From: Actinomycetes bacterium
GTDB taxonomy: Bacteria > Actinomycetota > Actinomycetes > Actinomycetales > Cellulomonadaceae
Assembly (NCBI GenBank): GCA_023428465.1
Contig: JAEYXM010000225.1
Span: 1 to 48,509 of the forward strand
Reading direction: 5' to 3'
DNA: 48,509 nucleotides
Below are positions 41,253 through 48,509 of this stretch, one piece after another. Every line of letters starts with the position of its first letter. Position 1 is the stretch's first letter. Below the pieces are notes generated by a model. That model had not been told where the DNA came from. It did not search any database and saw only the letters and a program-made list of their open reading frames with translations. Made by a program: the position numbers and the translations under genes.

Positions 41253-42480
41253 GGACCGTGCCGTCCTTGAGCCGGTTGAACGGCAGGTACGCCGCCTGGT
41301 ACGGGTGCGCGGCCGCCGCGTCGTCGTCGTACGTGACGCCCAGGCCGGGCTCCTCCCCGGGGTGCAGGTAGCCGTCCGCCCAGCGGAACGACTGCCGGAA
41401 GACCTCGTCCGTCAGCCGGGAGTGGACCATGTACTCCTGGATCCCGAAGTTGTGGATCGCCAGGTCCAGGTGCAGGGCCGCCGCCATGCCGACCGGGGAG
41501 ACGTCCGTCGGGCCGTGGAAGCCCGACTTGATCTGGTACGCCGCGGCGAGGTCCACGATGCGCCGCAGGCCCGTCACACCGCCGGCGTGCGTCGCGGACG
41601 AGCGCACGTAGTCGATGAGCTGCTCGCGGATCAGGGTCTGGTAGTCCCACACGGTGTTGAACACCTCGCCGATGGCGAGCGGCGTCGTCGTGTGCCGGCG
41701 GACCAGGCGCAGGGCGTCCTGGTTCTCGGCCGGTGTGCAGTCCTCGAGCCAGAACAGGTCGAACGGCTCGAGGTCCTTGCCGAGCCGGGCCGCCTGGATG
41801 GGCGTCAACCGGTGGTGCGCGTCGTGCAGCAGGGGCAGCTCGGGACCGAACTCGGCGCGCACCGCCTCGATGACGCGCGGGATGTGGCGCAGGTACGCCC
41901 GGGAGTCCCAGTCCTCCTCCGCCGGCAGCGGGGCGCGCTGGGCGGGCTCGTAGTCGTAGCGGCCCGACGTGCTGGGCTGCGCGGCGACCCCGTACACCTT
42001 GTCGATGCCGGGGACGGACGTCTGCACGCGGATCGACCGGAAGCCGTCGGCGAGCTGGGCGCGGATCGAGTCGAAGAGCTCCGGGAGGTCACGTCCCGAC
42101 GCGTGGCCGTACGCCATGACCCCCGTGCGCGACGCACCCCCGAGCAGCTGGTACAGCGGCATGCCGGCCGTGCGGGCCTTGATGTCCCACAGCGCCATGT
42201 CGACCGCCGCGATCGCCGCCATGGTCACGGGGCCGCGCCGCCAGTAGGCGCTGCGGTAGAGGAACTGCCACGTGTCCTCGATGCGGTGCGCGTCCCGTCC
42301 GGCCAGCAGCGGCACGACGTGGTCCGTGAGGTAGGACGCCACCGCGAGCTCACGCCCGTTGAGCGTCGCGTCGCCCAGCCCGACGACGCCGTCCTGGGTC
42401 ACCACCCGGAGTGTGACGAAGTTGCGGCCGGGGCTGGTCACGAGGACCTCGGCGGAGCGGATGGTCGAACCGGCAGGCAT
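41242..42480 (-). CDS. manD: D-mannonate dehydratase, enolase superfamily (ManD/RspA type)
   Basis: A 412-residue TIM-barrel enzyme turning D-mannonate into 2-keto-3-deoxy-D-gluconate. Metal ligands are seen at Asp220 (LLHDAHHR), Glu246 (FWLEDCTPAENQ) and Glu272 (AIGEVFNTVWDY), with His222 next to the first. YGHASGRDLPELFDSIR and IHNFGIQEYM are typical of the ManD subgroup of high-activity mannonate dehydratases. It replaces the unrelated UxuA. ATG 42480 is preceded by GAGGAG. A 29-base gap separates it from the LacI gene upstream. Confidence 0.9.
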   Translation of the reverse strand: MPAGSTIRSAEVLVTSPGRNFVTLRVVTQDGVVGLGDATLNGRELAVASYLTDHVVPLLAGRDAHRIEDTWQFLYRSAYWRRGPVTMAAIAAVDMALWDIKARTAGMPLYQLLGGASRTGVMAYGHASGRDLPELFDSIRAQLADGFRSIRVQTSVPGIDKVYGVAAQPSTSGRYDYEPAQRAPLPAEEDWDSRAYLRHIPRVIEAVRAEFGPELPLLHDAHHRLTPIQAARLGKDLEPFDLFWLEDCTPAENQDALRLVRRHTTTPLAIGEVFNTVWDYQTLIREQLIDYVRSSATHAGGVTGLRRIVDLAAAYQIKSGFHGPTDVSPVGMAAALHLDLAIHNFGIQEYMVHSRLTDEVFRQSFRWADGYLHPGEEPGLGVTYDDDAAAAHPYQAAYLPFNRLKDGTVHDW

Positions 42481-42509
42481 GGGTCTCCTCGATCGCAGGT
42501 GGGTCCGGG

Positions 42510-43526
42510 TCAGACGGCGCGCAGGGCGGGGGCACGGGACCGGCTGTGATCGTCGGTGGTCGCGGTGGGGGCGGGCCCCGTCGACGATCGCACGACGAGC
42601 GAGACCGGCAGCCGGTACGTGCCGCGCACGGCGTCGGTCACCGTCTCCGGCGCGAGGAGCAGGTCCACGGCGACGCGGCCGAGGAGGGGGAGCGAGACCT
42701 GCACCGTGGTCAGCGCGGGGGAGACGTACGTCGACGCGGGGACGTCGTCGAACCCGACGACCGACACCTCCTCGGGGACGCGTGCCCCGCGCTGCCGCAG
42801 CCGGTCGAGGACGCCGACGGCCAGGAGGTCGTTGTGCGTCACGACCGCGGTGGCGCCGCTCGCGGCGACGAGGTCGCCCGCCGCGACACCGCCGGCGGGC
42901 GTCGTCGGGAAGTGCCCGAGGTGGGTGAGCCCGATGCCCGCGCGTGCGGTGGCGGCGCCGAGGCCGCGGCTCCGTTCGTGCTCGGACCAGCTGCCGGGCT
43001 TTCCGCCCGCGTAGGCGACGTGCCGGTGCCCGAGGGCATGCAGGTGCCGCACCACCTGGGAGATCCCGGACGTGTTGTCGACGACGACGGACCGGACGCC
43101 GGGCGCCTCGCGGTTGACCAGCACGACCGGCGGGGCGAGCGCCAGGCGGGTGAGCACGTGGTCGGGCATCCGCGGGGAGCACAGGACGACGGCGTCGACC
43201 TGCGACGCCATCTGGTGCACGAGGTCGACCTCGAGGTGCGGGTCCTCGTCGGAGTCGGCGACGAGGAGCGAGAGTCCGGCCATCTGGACCCGGTGCTGGA
43301 TGCCCTTGGCGACCCCCGAGAAGTAGGGGTTGTCCAGGTCGGGGACGACGAGCCCGAGGCGCCGGGGCGGCGGGGCGAGCTCCGCGCGCTTGTAGCCGAG
43401 CTCGGCAGCGGCGCGTTCGACACGCGCGCGCCGCGCGGGGGTGACGATGCCCGGCTGTGAGAGCGCGCGGGAGGCCGTGGCGGCGGAGACGCCGGCCGCC
43501 TGCGCGACGTCGCGGAGCGTGACCAT
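42510..43526 (-). CDS. LacI-family regulator of the uronate genes (locus B)
   Basis: A 338-residue repressor, clearly paralogous to that at 8978-10009. The helix-turn-helix LRDVAQAAGVSAATASRALSQP is nearly the same, and shared blocks include VLCSPRMPDH, LHALGHRHVAYAGGKPGSW, HLGHFPTTPAGGVAAGDLV and SVVGFDDVPAS. The canonical hinge helix is absent here too (LGYKRAELAPPPRRLGLV). The gene leads the manD-aguA operon and is divergent from kdgA-kdgK. The 227-base region between carries two kinds of candidate operator also found at locus A. ATG 43526 matches the family N-terminus. Confidence 0.87.
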   Translation of the reverse strand: MVTLRDVAQAAGVSAATASRALSQPGIVTPARRARVERAAAELGYKRAELAPPPRRLGLVVPDLDNPYFSGVAKGIQHRVQMAGLSLLVADSDEDPHLEVDLVHQMASQVDAVVLCSPRMPDHVLTRLALAPPVVLVNREAPGVRSVVVDNTSGISQVVRHLHALGHRHVAYAGGKPGSWSEHERSRGLGAATARAGIGLTHLGHFPTTPAGGVAAGDLVAASGATAVVTHNDLLAVGVLDRLRQRGARVPEEVSVVGFDDVPASTYVSPALTTVQVSLPLLGRVAVDLLLAPETVTDAVRGTYRLPVSLVVRSSTGPAPTATTDDHSRSRAPALRAV

Positions 43527-43542
43527 CGGATCCTTCCCGGCC

Positions 43543-43569
43543 GTGAAACCCTGCGTGCACGCATTTCAC
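43543..43569. promoter_or_regulatory. GTGAAA...TTTCAC inverted repeat around TGCGTGCACGCA
   Basis: GTGAAA (43543-43548) and TTTCAC (43564-43569) flank a perfect 12-base palindrome TGCGTGCACGCA (43552-43563), 17 bases upstream of the LacI start. The arms share the GTGAAA core of the boxes at locus A. It is a likely autoregulatory site. Confidence 0.45.
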
Positions 43570-43635
43570 CATGTTTCATCCGTCGTCACAACGGGCGCGC
43601 GGCACCGGGGTGCGGCGGGGCGCGGAGCCGCGGCT

Positions 43636-43653
43636 CACGTGAGCGCTCACGTG
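43636..43653. promoter_or_regulatory. 18-base perfect palindrome with paired CACGTG boxes
   Basis: CACGTGAGC and GCTCACGTG are adjacent perfect inverted arms, placing two CACGTG boxes 12 bases apart. Near-identical architecture lies at 10026-10045, with the boxes 14 apart. It sits centrally between the divergent lacI-manD-aguA and kdgA-kdgK operons. Confidence 0.6.
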
Positions 43654-43734
43654 GATTTGTGCGTGTCACCTCCGCTCTTGCCCCGCCGGACGAACCGCGC
43701 AACGATGAACGCTGTCCCGCCGACCGTGTAACGA

Positions 43735-43746
43735 GTGTTTCACCGG
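43735..43746. promoter_or_regulatory. GTGTTTCACCGG box overlapping the kdgA ribosome site
   Basis: The same 12-mer as at 10155-10166 in front of uxaC. Its last bases form the start of the GGAG ribosome site of kdgA (ATG 43754). A repressor bound here would sit downstream of, or at, the transcription start. Confidence 0.5.
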
Positions 43747-43753
43747 AGCGTCG

Positions 43754-44386
43754 ATGAACCCCCTGGAGTCCCTGACCCGCATGCGCCTGGTGCCCGTGGT
43801 CGTCCTCGACGACGCCGCCGACGCCGACGCGCTCGCCACCGCCCTCGTGGCGGGCGGGCTGCCCGTCGCCGAGGTCACGTTCCGCACGGCCGCCGCGGCC
43901 GACGCCATCCGGGTCGTCGCAGACCGGGGCGACGTGCTCGTCGGCGCCGGCACCGTCCTCACCGCCGCCCAGGTCGACGAGGCCGTCGCCGCCGGGGCGG
44001 AGTTCGTCGTCTCGCCCGGGCTGAGCCGCGCCGTCGTCGACCGGTGCCGGGAGCACGGCGTGCCCGTCGTGCCCGGGGCGGTCACCGCGACCGAGGTCAT
44101 GGGCGCGCTCGAGCTCGGTCTGACCACCGTGAAGTTCTTCCCCGCCGGCGCGTCGGGCGGGCCCGGTGCCGTCACCGCCCTGGCCGCCCCGTTCCCGGGG
44201 GTGACATGGGTGCCGACAGGCGGCATCGGGCCCGCGAACCTGCGCGCGTACCTCGACCTGCCCACGGTCGTCGCGGTCGGCGGCTCCTGGATGGCGCCGC
44301 GCGACGCCGTCGCCGCCCGCGACGTCGACCGGATGACGCGGCTCACCGCGCAGGCCGTCGCCCTGGCCCAGGGGGCTGCCGCGTGA
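43754..44386 (+). CDS. kdgA: 2-keto-3-deoxy-6-phosphogluconate (KDPG) aldolase
   Basis: A 210-residue class I aldolase that splits KDPG to pyruvate and glyceraldehyde 3-phosphate. The catalytic Glu40 is in AEVTFRT, the Schiff-base Lys127 in TTVKFFPAG, and the phosphate site in WVPTGGIGPANL. ATG 43754 has GGAG five bases upstream. Its stop overlaps the kinase start (GTGA), so the last two steps of uronate breakdown are made together. Confidence 0.94.
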   Translation: MNPLESLTRMRLVPVVVLDDAADADALATALVAGGLPVAEVTFRTAAAADAIRVVADRGDVLVGAGTVLTAAQVDEAVAAGAEFVVSPGLSRAVVDRCREHGVPVVPGAVTATEVMGALELGLTTVKFFPAGASGGPGAVTALAAPFPGVTWVPTGGIGPANLRAYLDLPTVVAVGGSWMAPRDAVAARDVDRMTRLTAQAVALAQGAAA

Positions 44387-45483
44387 CCGGCCTCGTGATC
44401 CGGCCCGCGGCGCAGTGCCGGTACGACGCCGTCGCGCTCGGCGAGGTGATGCTCCGGCTCGACCCGGGCGAGGGTCGCATCCGGACGACGCGCACCTTCC
44501 GCGTGTGGGAGGGCGGCGGCGAGTACAACGTGGTGCGCGGCCTGCGGCGGGCGTTCGGCCGGCGGACCGCCGTCGTCACGGCGCTCGCGGACAACGAGGT
44601 CGGCCGGCTCGTCGAGGACTGCATCCTCACCGGCGGCGTCGACACGGAGCACATCCGCTGGGTCCCCTACGACGGCGTCGGGCGCGACGTGCGCAACGGG
44701 CTCAACTTCACCGAGCGGGGCTTCGGGGTGCGCGGCGCGGTCGGCGTGTCCGACCGGGGGCACACGGCCATGGCGGCGCTCGCCCCCGGTGACGTCGACT
44801 GGGACGCCGTCTTCGCGCCCGGCGTGCGGTGGCTGCACACCGGCGGGATCGCCGCAGCCCTCAGCGACACGATGGCCCAGGTGGTCGTCGAGGCGGTCAC
44901 GGCGGCACGGCGGCACGGCGTCGTCGTCTCCTACGACCTCAACTACCGGCCGAGCCTGTGGCGGGCGATCGGCGGGCAGGCGCGGGCCCAGGAGGTCAAC
45001 CGGGCCGTCGCGCCGCACGTCGACGTCATGATCGGCAACGAGGAGGACTTCACCGCCGCCCTCGGCTTCGAGGTGCCGGGCGCGCGGGCGGACCTCGCCG
45101 AGCTCGACGCCGACGCGTTCGCGTCCATGGTCACGGCCGTCGCAGCCGAGTACCCGAACCTGCACGTCGTCGCGACGACCCTGCGGACCGTCCGGTCGGC
45201 GACCGTGAACGACTGGGGCGCGATCGCCTGGTCCCGCGAGACCGGCGTGGTGCGCGCGACGCAGCGCGACAGCCTGGAGATCCTCGACCGGGTGGGCGGC
45301 GGCGACTCCTTCGCGTCCGGCCTCATCGACGGCCTGCTCGACGGGGCGGACCTGGCCACGGCCGTCGAGTACGGCGCCGCGCACGGCGCGCTCGCGATGA
45401 CCACCCCCGGGGACACCTCGATGGCCACGGCCGCCGAGGTCCGCAAGCTCGCCGCGGGCGGCGGGGCGCGCGTCGACCGCTGA
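44383..45483 (+). CDS. kdgK: 2-keto-3-deoxygluconate kinase (PfkB family)
   Basis: A 366-residue ribokinase-like sugar kinase phosphorylating KDG to KDPG with ATP. It shows an early substrate-side EGGGEYNVVRGLRRAFG, SYDLNYRPSLW at ~183-193 (KDG kinase hallmark), IGNEEDF at 217-223, and the ATP/catalytic motif GGGDSFASG with base Asp308. Start GTG 44383 overlaps kdgA by four bases. Pathway neighbours remove most doubt about the substrate within the PfkB family. Confidence 0.9.
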   Translation: MTGLVIRPAAQCRYDAVALGEVMLRLDPGEGRIRTTRTFRVWEGGGEYNVVRGLRRAFGRRTAVVTALADNEVGRLVEDCILTGGVDTEHIRWVPYDGVGRDVRNGLNFTERGFGVRGAVGVSDRGHTAMAALAPGDVDWDAVFAPGVRWLHTGGIAAALSDTMAQVVVEAVTAARRHGVVVSYDLNYRPSLWRAIGGQARAQEVNRAVAPHVDVMIGNEEDFTAALGFEVPGARADLAELDADAFASMVTAVAAEYPNLHVVATTLRTVRSATVNDWGAIAWSRETGVVRATQRDSLEILDRVGGGDSFASGLIDGLLDGADLATAVEYGAAHGALAMTTPGDTSMATAAEVRKLAAGGGARVDR

Positions 45484-45526
45484 CCGCGGCCCGCCTCCGG
45501 CCGCGCGGGCTGGCATCCTGGGCCGC

Positions 45527-46384
45527 ATGGACCCGGTGACCTTGCACGGCAGGCTCGACCACATCGCGTGGGAGGCGCGCGGCGGCGGGCGCCGGCTGCC
45601 CGTCCTCGCGCTGCACGGCCTCACGGACGCGGCGGTGGGCTGGTGGCCCACGCTGGGCGGCATCGCGCAGACACGACGCGTCGTCGCCGTCGACGCCCGT
45701 GGCCACGGGGACACCGCCCTCACGGACGAGCCCTTCTCGATCGCGGCACTCGCCGCGGACGCCGCCCGCGTGGTGCGTGAGGTCGTGGGCGAGCCGGTGG
45801 TCGTCGTCGGGCACTCGATGGGTGGGCTCGTCGCGGAGGAGCTCGCGCTCACCGAACCGGACCTCGTCCGCGCCGTCGTGCTGGAGGACCCGGCCTGGGT
45901 CGCCGCCCACGACCCCCACGACGACCGCGGCGTGCCCGTGTGGCTGCCCGAGATCATCGCCGCCTCCGCCGGTCGCACCCGCGACGAGCTCGTCGCCGCG
46001 AGTCGCGCGGCGTGCCCGGGCTGGCCCGACGACGAGCACGAGGCCTCGGGGAGTGCGCGCGAGCGCCTCAGCGCGCACCTGCTCGACCGTGAGCACGCCT
46101 GGGCCGAACGCGACTGGGTCGAGGCCATGGCCGGTGTGCGCGCCCCCGTGACCCTCATCACCGGCGACACGAGCTGCGGAGCGCTCGTCGACGCCGCGCA
46201 GACCGCCCGCGTGGCCAAGGCCCTCGGCGACCGGTTCACGAACGTCCCCGTCCCCGGCGTCGGGCACTGCATCCGGCGCGAGAACCGCGCGGCGTTCGTC
46301 GCTGCGCTCGAGGCCGCGCTCGATGCCGCCGACGCCGCCGCTGCGGTCCCGGCCGGCGGTGCGCTCGCGGGGCCGACGCCGTGA
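45527..46384 (+). CDS. Alpha/beta hydrolase
   Basis: A 285-residue serine hydrolase: the oxyanion-side LALHGLTDAAVGWW, VDARGHGDT, nucleophile elbow GHSMGG with Ser97, a late Asp in LITGDTSCGALV and His in GVGHCIRREN. The cap region is short. The substrate cannot be told from sequence. It is 43 bases after kdgK, but nothing ties it to sugar acids. A C-terminal Ala-rich tail looks nonessential. Confidence 0.8.
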   Translation: MDPVTLHGRLDHIAWEARGGGRRLPVLALHGLTDAAVGWWPTLGGIAQTRRVVAVDARGHGDTALTDEPFSIAALAADAARVVREVVGEPVVVVGHSMGGLVAEELALTEPDLVRAVVLEDPAWVAAHDPHDDRGVPVWLPEIIAASAGRTRDELVAASRAACPGWPDDEHEASGSARERLSAHLLDREHAWAERDWVEAMAGVRAPVTLITGDTSCGALVDAAQTARVAKALGDRFTNVPVPGVGHCIRRENRAAFVAALEAALDAADAAAAVPAGGALAGPTP

Positions 46385-46421
46385 CGCCGGGCGCTGCGAC
46401 GTCGGGCAGTACGGTGGCCGG

Positions 46422-46955
46422 GTGAGCTTCGAGGCAGCCACCGGACCGACCCCGCACGTCACCATCCGCCGGGCCGTGCCGGCGGACGCGATGGCGATCC
46501 GCGACCTCGTCCAGCTGTACGCGGAGAACCGCATCCTGCTCGCGAAGGAGCTGGTCGGCTACTTCGAGGCCATCCCGGAGTTCCTCGTCGCGGTCGACGA
46601 CACCTCCGGGCGCGTGATCGGCTGCGGCGCGCTGCACGTGATGTGGTCGGACCTGGCCGAGGTCCGCACGCTCGCCGTGCACCCGGACCTGCGCCGCCGC
46701 GGCGTCGGGCACCTGCTGCTCGCGGCGCTCCTGGAGCGTGCGCGCGAGTACGGGCTGCGGCGCGTCTTCTGCCTGACGTTCGAGGTGGACTTCTTCAGCA
46801 GGCACGGGTTCGAGCCGATCCAGGGCACACCCATCGACCCGGAGGTCTTCAGCGAGCTCCTGCGCTCGCACGACGACGGCGTCGCGGAGTTCCTCGACCT
46901 CGCGCACGTGAAGCCCAACACGCTCGGCAACACGCGGATGCTCGTCACGCTCTGA
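46422..46955 (+). CDS. ArgA-type amino-acid N-acetyltransferase (GNAT)
   Basis: A 177-residue GNAT protein resembling the short stand-alone N-acetylglutamate synthase of actinobacteria (Mycobacterium Rv2747 type). The family pattern is IRRAVPADAMAIRDLV, FLVAVDD...GCGALHVMWSDLAEVRTLAV, then the acetyl-CoA loop RRRGVGHLLL, FEVDFFSRHGFE and the C-terminal LGNTRML. It would perform the first step of arginine biosynthesis, acetylating glutamate. GTG 46422 is the natural start. The frame upstream overlaps the hydrolase gene. Confidence 0.82.
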   Translation: MSFEAATGPTPHVTIRRAVPADAMAIRDLVQLYAENRILLAKELVGYFEAIPEFLVAVDDTSGRVIGCGALHVMWSDLAEVRTLAVHPDLRRRGVGHLLLAALLERAREYGLRRVFCLTFEVDFFSRHGFEPIQGTPIDPEVFSELLRSHDDGVAEFLDLAHVKPNTLGNTRMLVTL

Positions 46956-46990
46956 CGGGTGCCGGCTGGCCGGCCCGCGGGCCGACGGCC

Positions 46991-47920
46991 TCAGTCCTGC
47001 ACGGCCTTGGCGATCGTCACGCACCTGGTGAGCTCCGCGGCGTCGGGCGGTGCGCCGTCGGTGCGGTCCGCGGCGTCCTCGATCGCCCAGAGCGCCCCGA
47101 CCATGACGCGGAACACCGCCCAGTGGCGCACGCGGTCCTCGTCGAGCCCGGCGGCGTCGCAGACGATCTCGAGCCGACGCCGCAGCGCCCACCGCACGTC
47201 GCCGGTGCCGACGGCGTCGGCCCAGCGGTTCCACAGGAGCGGCGCCGGCTCGTAGTGCGGGTCGCCCGAGAGGGGCTTGGGGTCGATGGCGAGCCACGGC
47301 CGGCGCGTCGCGGCGAGCACGTTCATGGGGTGCAGGTCGGCGTGGATGAGCGTGCCGTCCGTCGCCGGGTCGGCGGCGAACGCCCGGCCGAGCGCGACGG
47401 CCTGCTCGACGTACCGTCGCGGGACGGGCGCCGAGCGGGGCAGGGCCGCGAGCCGGTCCGTCCACCCCGCGACACAGTCCGACAGGGCGCGTACCTGCGG
47501 CGTCGCGCGCACGTGCAGCGACGCGTACAGGTCGGCGATCGCGGCGCACGCCTCGTCGTCGGGCACGGTCGTCAGGTCACGCGGCTCGAGGCGCTCGAGC
47601 AGCAGGGCGAACCGGTGCGGGTCGGCACGGAGCAGCTCGACGGCGCCGTCGCCGTGCCAGCGCTGCAGCGCGACGTGCTCGGTCGAGGCCTCCCAGTGCG
47701 GCCAGGTGAGCTTCAGGACGGCGGCCCGCCCCTCGTCCGTCACGACCGGCACGACGAGCGCGCACTCCCCGTGCGTGGCCGGCCCGTCGGCCGTGAGCGC
47801 CCAGTCGTCCAGGAGGTCCGCGGCGAGGCGCGGGAGGGCGTCGAGCCACTGCGCCCACGACGTGCCGCGGTCGGCGAACGCCTCGAACGTCGGCGGGATC
47901 GCGACGCGGGTGGGGCTCAC
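46991..47920 (-). CDS. Small-molecule phosphotransferase, streptomycin/hydroxyurea kinase-like (APH fold)
   Basis: A 309-residue protein with an aminoglycoside phosphotransferase-type kinase fold: nucleotide-binding Lys in RAAVLKLTWP, the Brenner motif LIHADLHPMNVL (catalytic Asp and Asn), and the metal-binding Asp in WLAIDPKPLSGDP. The WIDPKP-type ending and overall length match the APH(6)/hydroxyurea phosphotransferase group common in actinobacterial chromosomes. Many members are housekeeping kinases of unknown substrate, so antibiotic resistance should not be assumed. Start GTG 47920 overlaps the mutY stop by four bases. Confidence 0.82.
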   Translation of the reverse strand: MSPTRVAIPPTFEAFADRGTSWAQWLDALPRLAADLLDDWALTADGPATHGECALVVPVVTDEGRAAVLKLTWPHWEASTEHVALQRWHGDGAVELLRADPHRFALLLERLEPRDLTTVPDDEACAAIADLYASLHVRATPQVRALSDCVAGWTDRLAALPRSAPVPRRYVEQAVALGRAFAADPATDGTLIHADLHPMNVLAATRRPWLAIDPKPLSGDPHYEPAPLLWNRWADAVGTGDVRWALRRRLEIVCDAAGLDEDRVRHWAVFRVMVGALWAIEDAADRTDGAPPDAAELTRCVTIAKAVQD

Positions 47921-48509
47921 GACGGCAGCCCGAAAGTCCGTGCGCCCGACGGGTCGGCGTCCTCCACCGCGAGCCCGTCGGCGACGAGCGAGGCGAGGAC
48001 GCGCTCGCGCTGGACGTCGTCGGGCCAGAGTGCGGCGAGCGTCGTCGCACCCACGGTGGTCCCGGGCGGCGCCCCGCGCAGCGCCGCCATGACCCGACCG
48101 CGCGCCTGCCGGTCCGTGCCGGACCATGCCTGCCCGCGCCGGGGCGCGCCGTCGTGGGCAGGGCTCCCGGCGCGGCGCCACGCGCACAGGTCCGCGACGG
48201 GGCATGCGTCGCACCGCGGGCTGCGGGCCGTGCACACGAGCGCGCCGAGCTCCATGACCGCGATGGCCCAGTGCGCGGCGGCCCGGTCCTCGGCGGGGAC
48301 GAGGGCGTCGGCCCGTCGAGTCTCCGCGACCGTGAGGTGGGCGGGCGGGAAGGCGCGGCCGTCGACGGTTCGCGCGAGGACCCGCCGCACGTTCGTGTCG
48401 AGCACGACCGTCCGCCGCCCGAACGCGAACGCCACCACCGCGGCCGCCGTGTACGCCCCGACGCCGGGCAGCGCGCGCAGGGCCGCCTCGTCGTCGGGCA
48501 GCGTCCCGC
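47917..48509 (-). CDS. mutY: A/G-specific adenine glycosylase, C-terminal part (start outside window)
   Basis: About 197 codons of a DNA glycosylase that removes adenine opposite 8-oxoguanine. The helix-hairpin-helix (ALRALPGVGAYTAAAV, 48425-48485 region) leads to the catalytic Asp in VVLDTNVRRVLAR. The iron-sulfur ligands follow as C-x6-C-x2-C-x5-C (CTARSPRCDACPVADLC). After this there is only ~70 residues with a winged-helix look and no full NUDIX-like 8-oxoG recognition domain, as in many actinobacterial MutY proteins. The frame runs unbroken to the window end, so the N-terminus lies beyond 48509. Confidence 0.9.
   Translation of the reverse strand, partial: GTLPDDEAALRALPGVGAYTAAAVVAFAFGRRTVVLDTNVRRVLARTVDGRAFPPAHLTVAETRRADALVPAEDRAAAHWAIAVMELGALVCTARSPRCDACPVADLCAWRRAGSPAHDGAPRRGQAWSGTDRQARGRVMAALRGAPPGTTVGATTLAALWPDDVQRERVLASLVADGLAVEDADPSGARTFGLPS

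Noticed and set aside
46971..46984. Perfect palindrome CGGCCCGCGGGCCG between convergent genes as a terminator
   Set aside because: It has no loop, and short all-GC palindromes are expected often in such GC-rich DNA.
46991..47920. Antibiotic-resistance kinase
   Set aside because: The APH-type fold alone does not show an aminoglycoside substrate; chromosomal actinobacterial members are commonly of unknown function.

Overview
The window is very GC-rich, uses many GTG starts and packs genes with 4-base stop/start overlaps. That style and the gene content (4-O-methylglucuronoxylan use, SLH-domain surface protein, OpuAC-type osmolyte transporter, short FeS-type MutY) point to an actinobacterium, most likely a plant-polysaccharide degrader of the Cellulomonas/Promicromonospora kind. 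The genus is an inference from style, not from a marker gene.

Layout. 1-7450: tail of an unknown gene, a Nif3-like metalloprotein, an SLH-domain surface protein, and an osmoprotectant-type ABC transporter (ATPase divergent from two permeases and a lipoprotein). 7482-11650: uronate locus A (fructuronate reductase uxuB and a LacI regulator, divergent from glucuronate isomerase uxaC). 11675-13266: trmL and an aldo/keto reductase. 13338-17627: a LacI regulator facing a wrecked sugar-uptake operon in which pieces of an LplB permease, an LplC permease and a GH42 beta-galactosidase are joined, followed by an intact YesL-like gene. 17766-37008: a 15-gene exopolysaccharide locus of the Wzx/Wzy type. 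37036-39084: recQ. 39204-45483: uronate locus B (alpha-glucuronidase aguA, mannonate dehydratase manD and a second LacI regulator, divergent from kdgA-kdgK). 45527-48509: an alpha/beta hydrolase, an ArgA-like acetyltransferase, a small-molecule phosphotransferase and the 3' part of mutY.

The two uronate loci together encode the whole route from methylglucuronoxylan side chains to central metabolism: AguA frees (methyl)glucuronate, UxaC makes fructuronate, UxuB makes mannonate, ManD makes 2-keto-3-deoxygluconate, KdgK phosphorylates it and KdgA splits it to pyruvate and glyceraldehyde 3-phosphate. The loci lie about 28 kb apart, have clearly paralogous LacI regulators, and carry the same two kinds of candidate operator (paired CACGTG palindromes and GTGAAACAC boxes).

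The exopolysaccharide locus holds two GDP-mannose dehydratase-like genes, a phosphoglycosyl transferase, three GT2 and one GT4 glycosyltransferases, a Wzz-like chain-length protein, a flippase, a polymerase fused to an extracellular beta-propeller, a His-rich methyltransferase, an RmlD-like reductase, a bacterial relative of plant reversibly glycosylated polypeptides (UDP-arabinopyranose mutase family), an acetyltransferase and a second membrane-anchored beta-propeller.

Strongest leads: a circularly permuted OpuAC substrate-binding protein; the collapsed lplB-lplC-GH42 operon; the Wzy/O-antigen-ligase-propeller fusion; and the GT75-like protein with the glycosylated-arginine motif conserved. 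No tRNA, rRNA, CRISPR array or insertion sequence was recognised, and no gene-free stretch exceeds 300 bases.
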